Assembly: GCA_900316265.1 (NCBI GenBank)
Contig: ONCH01000025.1
Coordinates: 1 to 64,000 of the forward strand
Reading direction: 5' to 3'
DNA length: 64,000 nt
From: an uncultured Prevotellaceae bacterium
GTDB taxonomy: Bacteria; Bacteroidota; Bacteroidia; Bacteroidales; Bacteroidaceae
A program made the position numbers and the translations under genes. Shown piece after piece: positions 62,965-64,000 of the stretch. The stretch's first letter is position 1. Every line of letters starts with the position of its first letter. Under the pieces are notes generated by a model. It made no database searches. It was not told the origin of the DNA and saw only the letters and a list, made by a program, of their open reading frames with translations.

Positions 62965-64000
62965 ATGGACCAGCAAAAGGTAGTCATATCGCAGCATCTG
63001 GAACAGTCGCTCAGCCAAGTTTTGGCCGAGTGTAGCTACGACCGTCTCTTCGTTCTTGTCGATGAGACGACAGAGAAATGCTGCCTGCCCGTTCTATCCT
63101 CTCACCTCTCATCCCTCACCTCTGGCTTCTCAATAATTAGAATTGGGGCCACCGACCAGCACAAGACGCTCGACTCGCTGAGTCACGTCTGGAGCGAGCT
63201 GCAACGCATGGGTGCCACGCGCCACTCGCTGATGATCAATCTTGGCGGAGGCATGGTGACCGACCTGGGAGGCTTTGCGGCATCTACCTTCAAGCGCGGT
63301 ATACATTATATTAATATACCCACCACCCTGCTGTCTATGGTCGACGCCTCCGTGGGTGGCAAGACCGGCATCAACTTCGGCGGACTGAAAAACGAGATTG
63401 GCGTCTTCAACAATGCTGACTGCGTCATTCTGGACACCACGTTCCTCAAGACCCTCGACCAGGAGAATATCCTCTCCGGCTATGCCGAGATGCTGAAACA
63501 TGCACTCATCAGCGACGAGAAGATGTGGACTGAGCACATCCTGTACTCTCCCCTCACCTCTCACCTTTCACCCCTCACCTCTATGATCGCTCAGAGCGTT
63601 GCCGTCAAGCAGCGCATCGTCACCGAGGACCCCACAGAGCAAGGACTGCGCAAGGCGCTGAACCTGGGACATACCGCTGGCCACGCTTTCGAGTCACTGG
63701 CGCTGGAGCGTACCCCCATTCTCCACGGCTATGCTGTAGCCTACGGACTGGTGGTCGAGCTCTACCTGTCGTGCGTGAAGACGGGCTTCCCCACCGACAA
63801 GATGCGCCAAACGGTGCAATTTATCAAAGAGCACTACGGCAAGATGACCGTCACCTGTGATGACTACCCCCATCTGCTGGAGCTTATGCATCACGACAAA
63901 AAGAACGTGGGCACCACTATCAACTTCACGCTGTTGGCCGATGTTGGCAATCTATGTATCAACCAGACAGCCACAGAGGAGGAAATTCGTGAAGCCCTCG
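62965..64000 (+). CDS. aroB: 3-dehydroquinate synthase, 3' end outside the window
   Basis: 345 codons are visible; only the last residues are cut off by the edge. Motifs are SLMINLGGGMVTDLGGF (NAD binding), PTTLLSMVDASVGGKTGIN, GYAEMLKHALI and LNLGHTAGHAFE (zinc His). It converts DAHP to 3-dehydroquinate in the shikimate pathway. Two in-frame heptanucleotide arrays encode SSHLSSLTSG (63095-63129) and SPLTSHLSPLTS (63546-63580) in loops between conserved elements. Confidence 0.95.
   Translation, partial: MDQQKVVISQHLEQSLSQVLAECSYDRLFVLVDETTEKCCLPVLSSHLSSLTSGFSIIRIGATDQHKTLDSLSHVWSELQRMGATRHSLMINLGGGMVTDLGGFAASTFKRGIHYINIPTTLLSMVDASVGGKTGINFGGLKNEIGVFNNADCVILDTTFLKTLDQENILSGYAEMLKHALISDEKMWTEHILYSPLTSHLSPLTSMIAQSVAVKQRIVTEDPTEQGLRKALNLGHTAGHAFESLALERTPILHGYAVAYGLVVELYLSCVKTGFPTDKMRQTVQFIKEHYGKMTVTCDDYPHLLELMHHDKKNVGTTINFTLLADVGNLCINQTATEEEIREAL
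63095..63129. repeat. Heptanucleotide array inside aroB, first (5 units)
   Basis: TATCCTC, TCACCTC, TCATCCC, TCACCTC, TGGCTTC on the coding strand. Confidence 0.75.
63546..63580. repeat. Heptanucleotide array inside aroB, second (5 units)
   Basis: CTCTCCC, CTCACCT, CTCACCT, TTCACCC, CTCACCT on the coding strand. Confidence 0.85.

Noticed and set aside
1..64000. tRNA genes or insertion sequences
   Set aside because: I looked for T-loop-like motifs, CCA ends and transposase-like proteins and found none I could support.

Overview
The window looks like a chromosomal contig of a Bacteroidales bacterium, most likely Prevotella/Segatella-like. The basis is protein resemblance (Lon, Tgt, TrpB, DUF5686, SpoIIE, lipoproteins), the near absence of Shine-Dalgarno sequences, and about twenty copies of the Bacteroidetes -7 promoter box TAnnTTTG just upstream of genes, several with TTTG or TTG 19-20 bases further up. 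I see no rRNA, tRNA, CRISPR array, prophage or insertion sequence.

Layout. 1-4,776 (-): two secreted surface proteins, one frameshifted and running off the left edge. 4,777-5,431: long non-coding stretch with an 11-bp repeat and a helically phased 21-bp repeat array. 5,432-11,037 (-): dapA, an AraC regulator and a partner-switching module (TPR-SpoIIE phosphatase, RsbW-like kinase, STAS antagonist, ATPase-domain sensor), closed by a perfect terminator. 11,126-14,848 (-): glgB with a histone-H1-like tail, a YhcH/DUF386 protein and a MORN protein. 14,953-24,001: kdsB, a short DnaJ, 5'-nucleotidase, nudC, a MORN-GH25 lysozyme, trmN6 and a large metalloprotease. 24,002-24,841: non-coding, with inverted octamer arrays around an AT-rich core and a possible structured RNA. 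24,842-39,713 (+): lon and tgt (both damaged by internal deletions), an LptF/G permease, DEAD-box helicase, primary sigma factor, DUF5686 outer membrane protein and an AddAB-like helicase-nuclease pair. 39,710-45,708 (mostly -): MFS transporter, panB, HAD phosphatase, a His/Gly/Ser-rich protein (+), histidine phosphatase, udk and a nuclease-fold protein. 45,879-55,380 (+): TonB-dependent receptor, two OB-fold lipoproteins, ribosomal protein L31, a NucA-type nuclease lipoprotein, gpx and trxB. 55,776-64,000: a reduced hybrid two-component regulator, a sodium symporter, trpB, a Gly-tailed outer membrane receptor and the start of aroB.

Three non-genic patterns stand out. (1) Heptanucleotide arrays (AGTTAAG / TCACCTC type) occur at about a dozen places. 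Some fill the gap exactly from one stop codon to the next start codon. Others sit inside reading frames of nudC, addB, the symporter and aroB, where they encode a recurrent SPLTSHL-like peptide. (2) Two arrays 47 kb apart share a GTATYAGCTGTAT-like palindrome repeated every 20-23 bp. (3) Several conserved genes (lon twice, tgt twice, rpmE2, the first surface protein) each lack a 37 to about 100-bp block. In lon the missing blocks hold the Walker A motif and the catalytic serine. This is either assembly error or very unusual decay, and needs read-level checking before any biological reading.

Functionally, the outer membrane receptor, OB-fold lipoproteins and surface nuclease could together scavenge extracellular nucleic acid; this is inference from gene order and domains.
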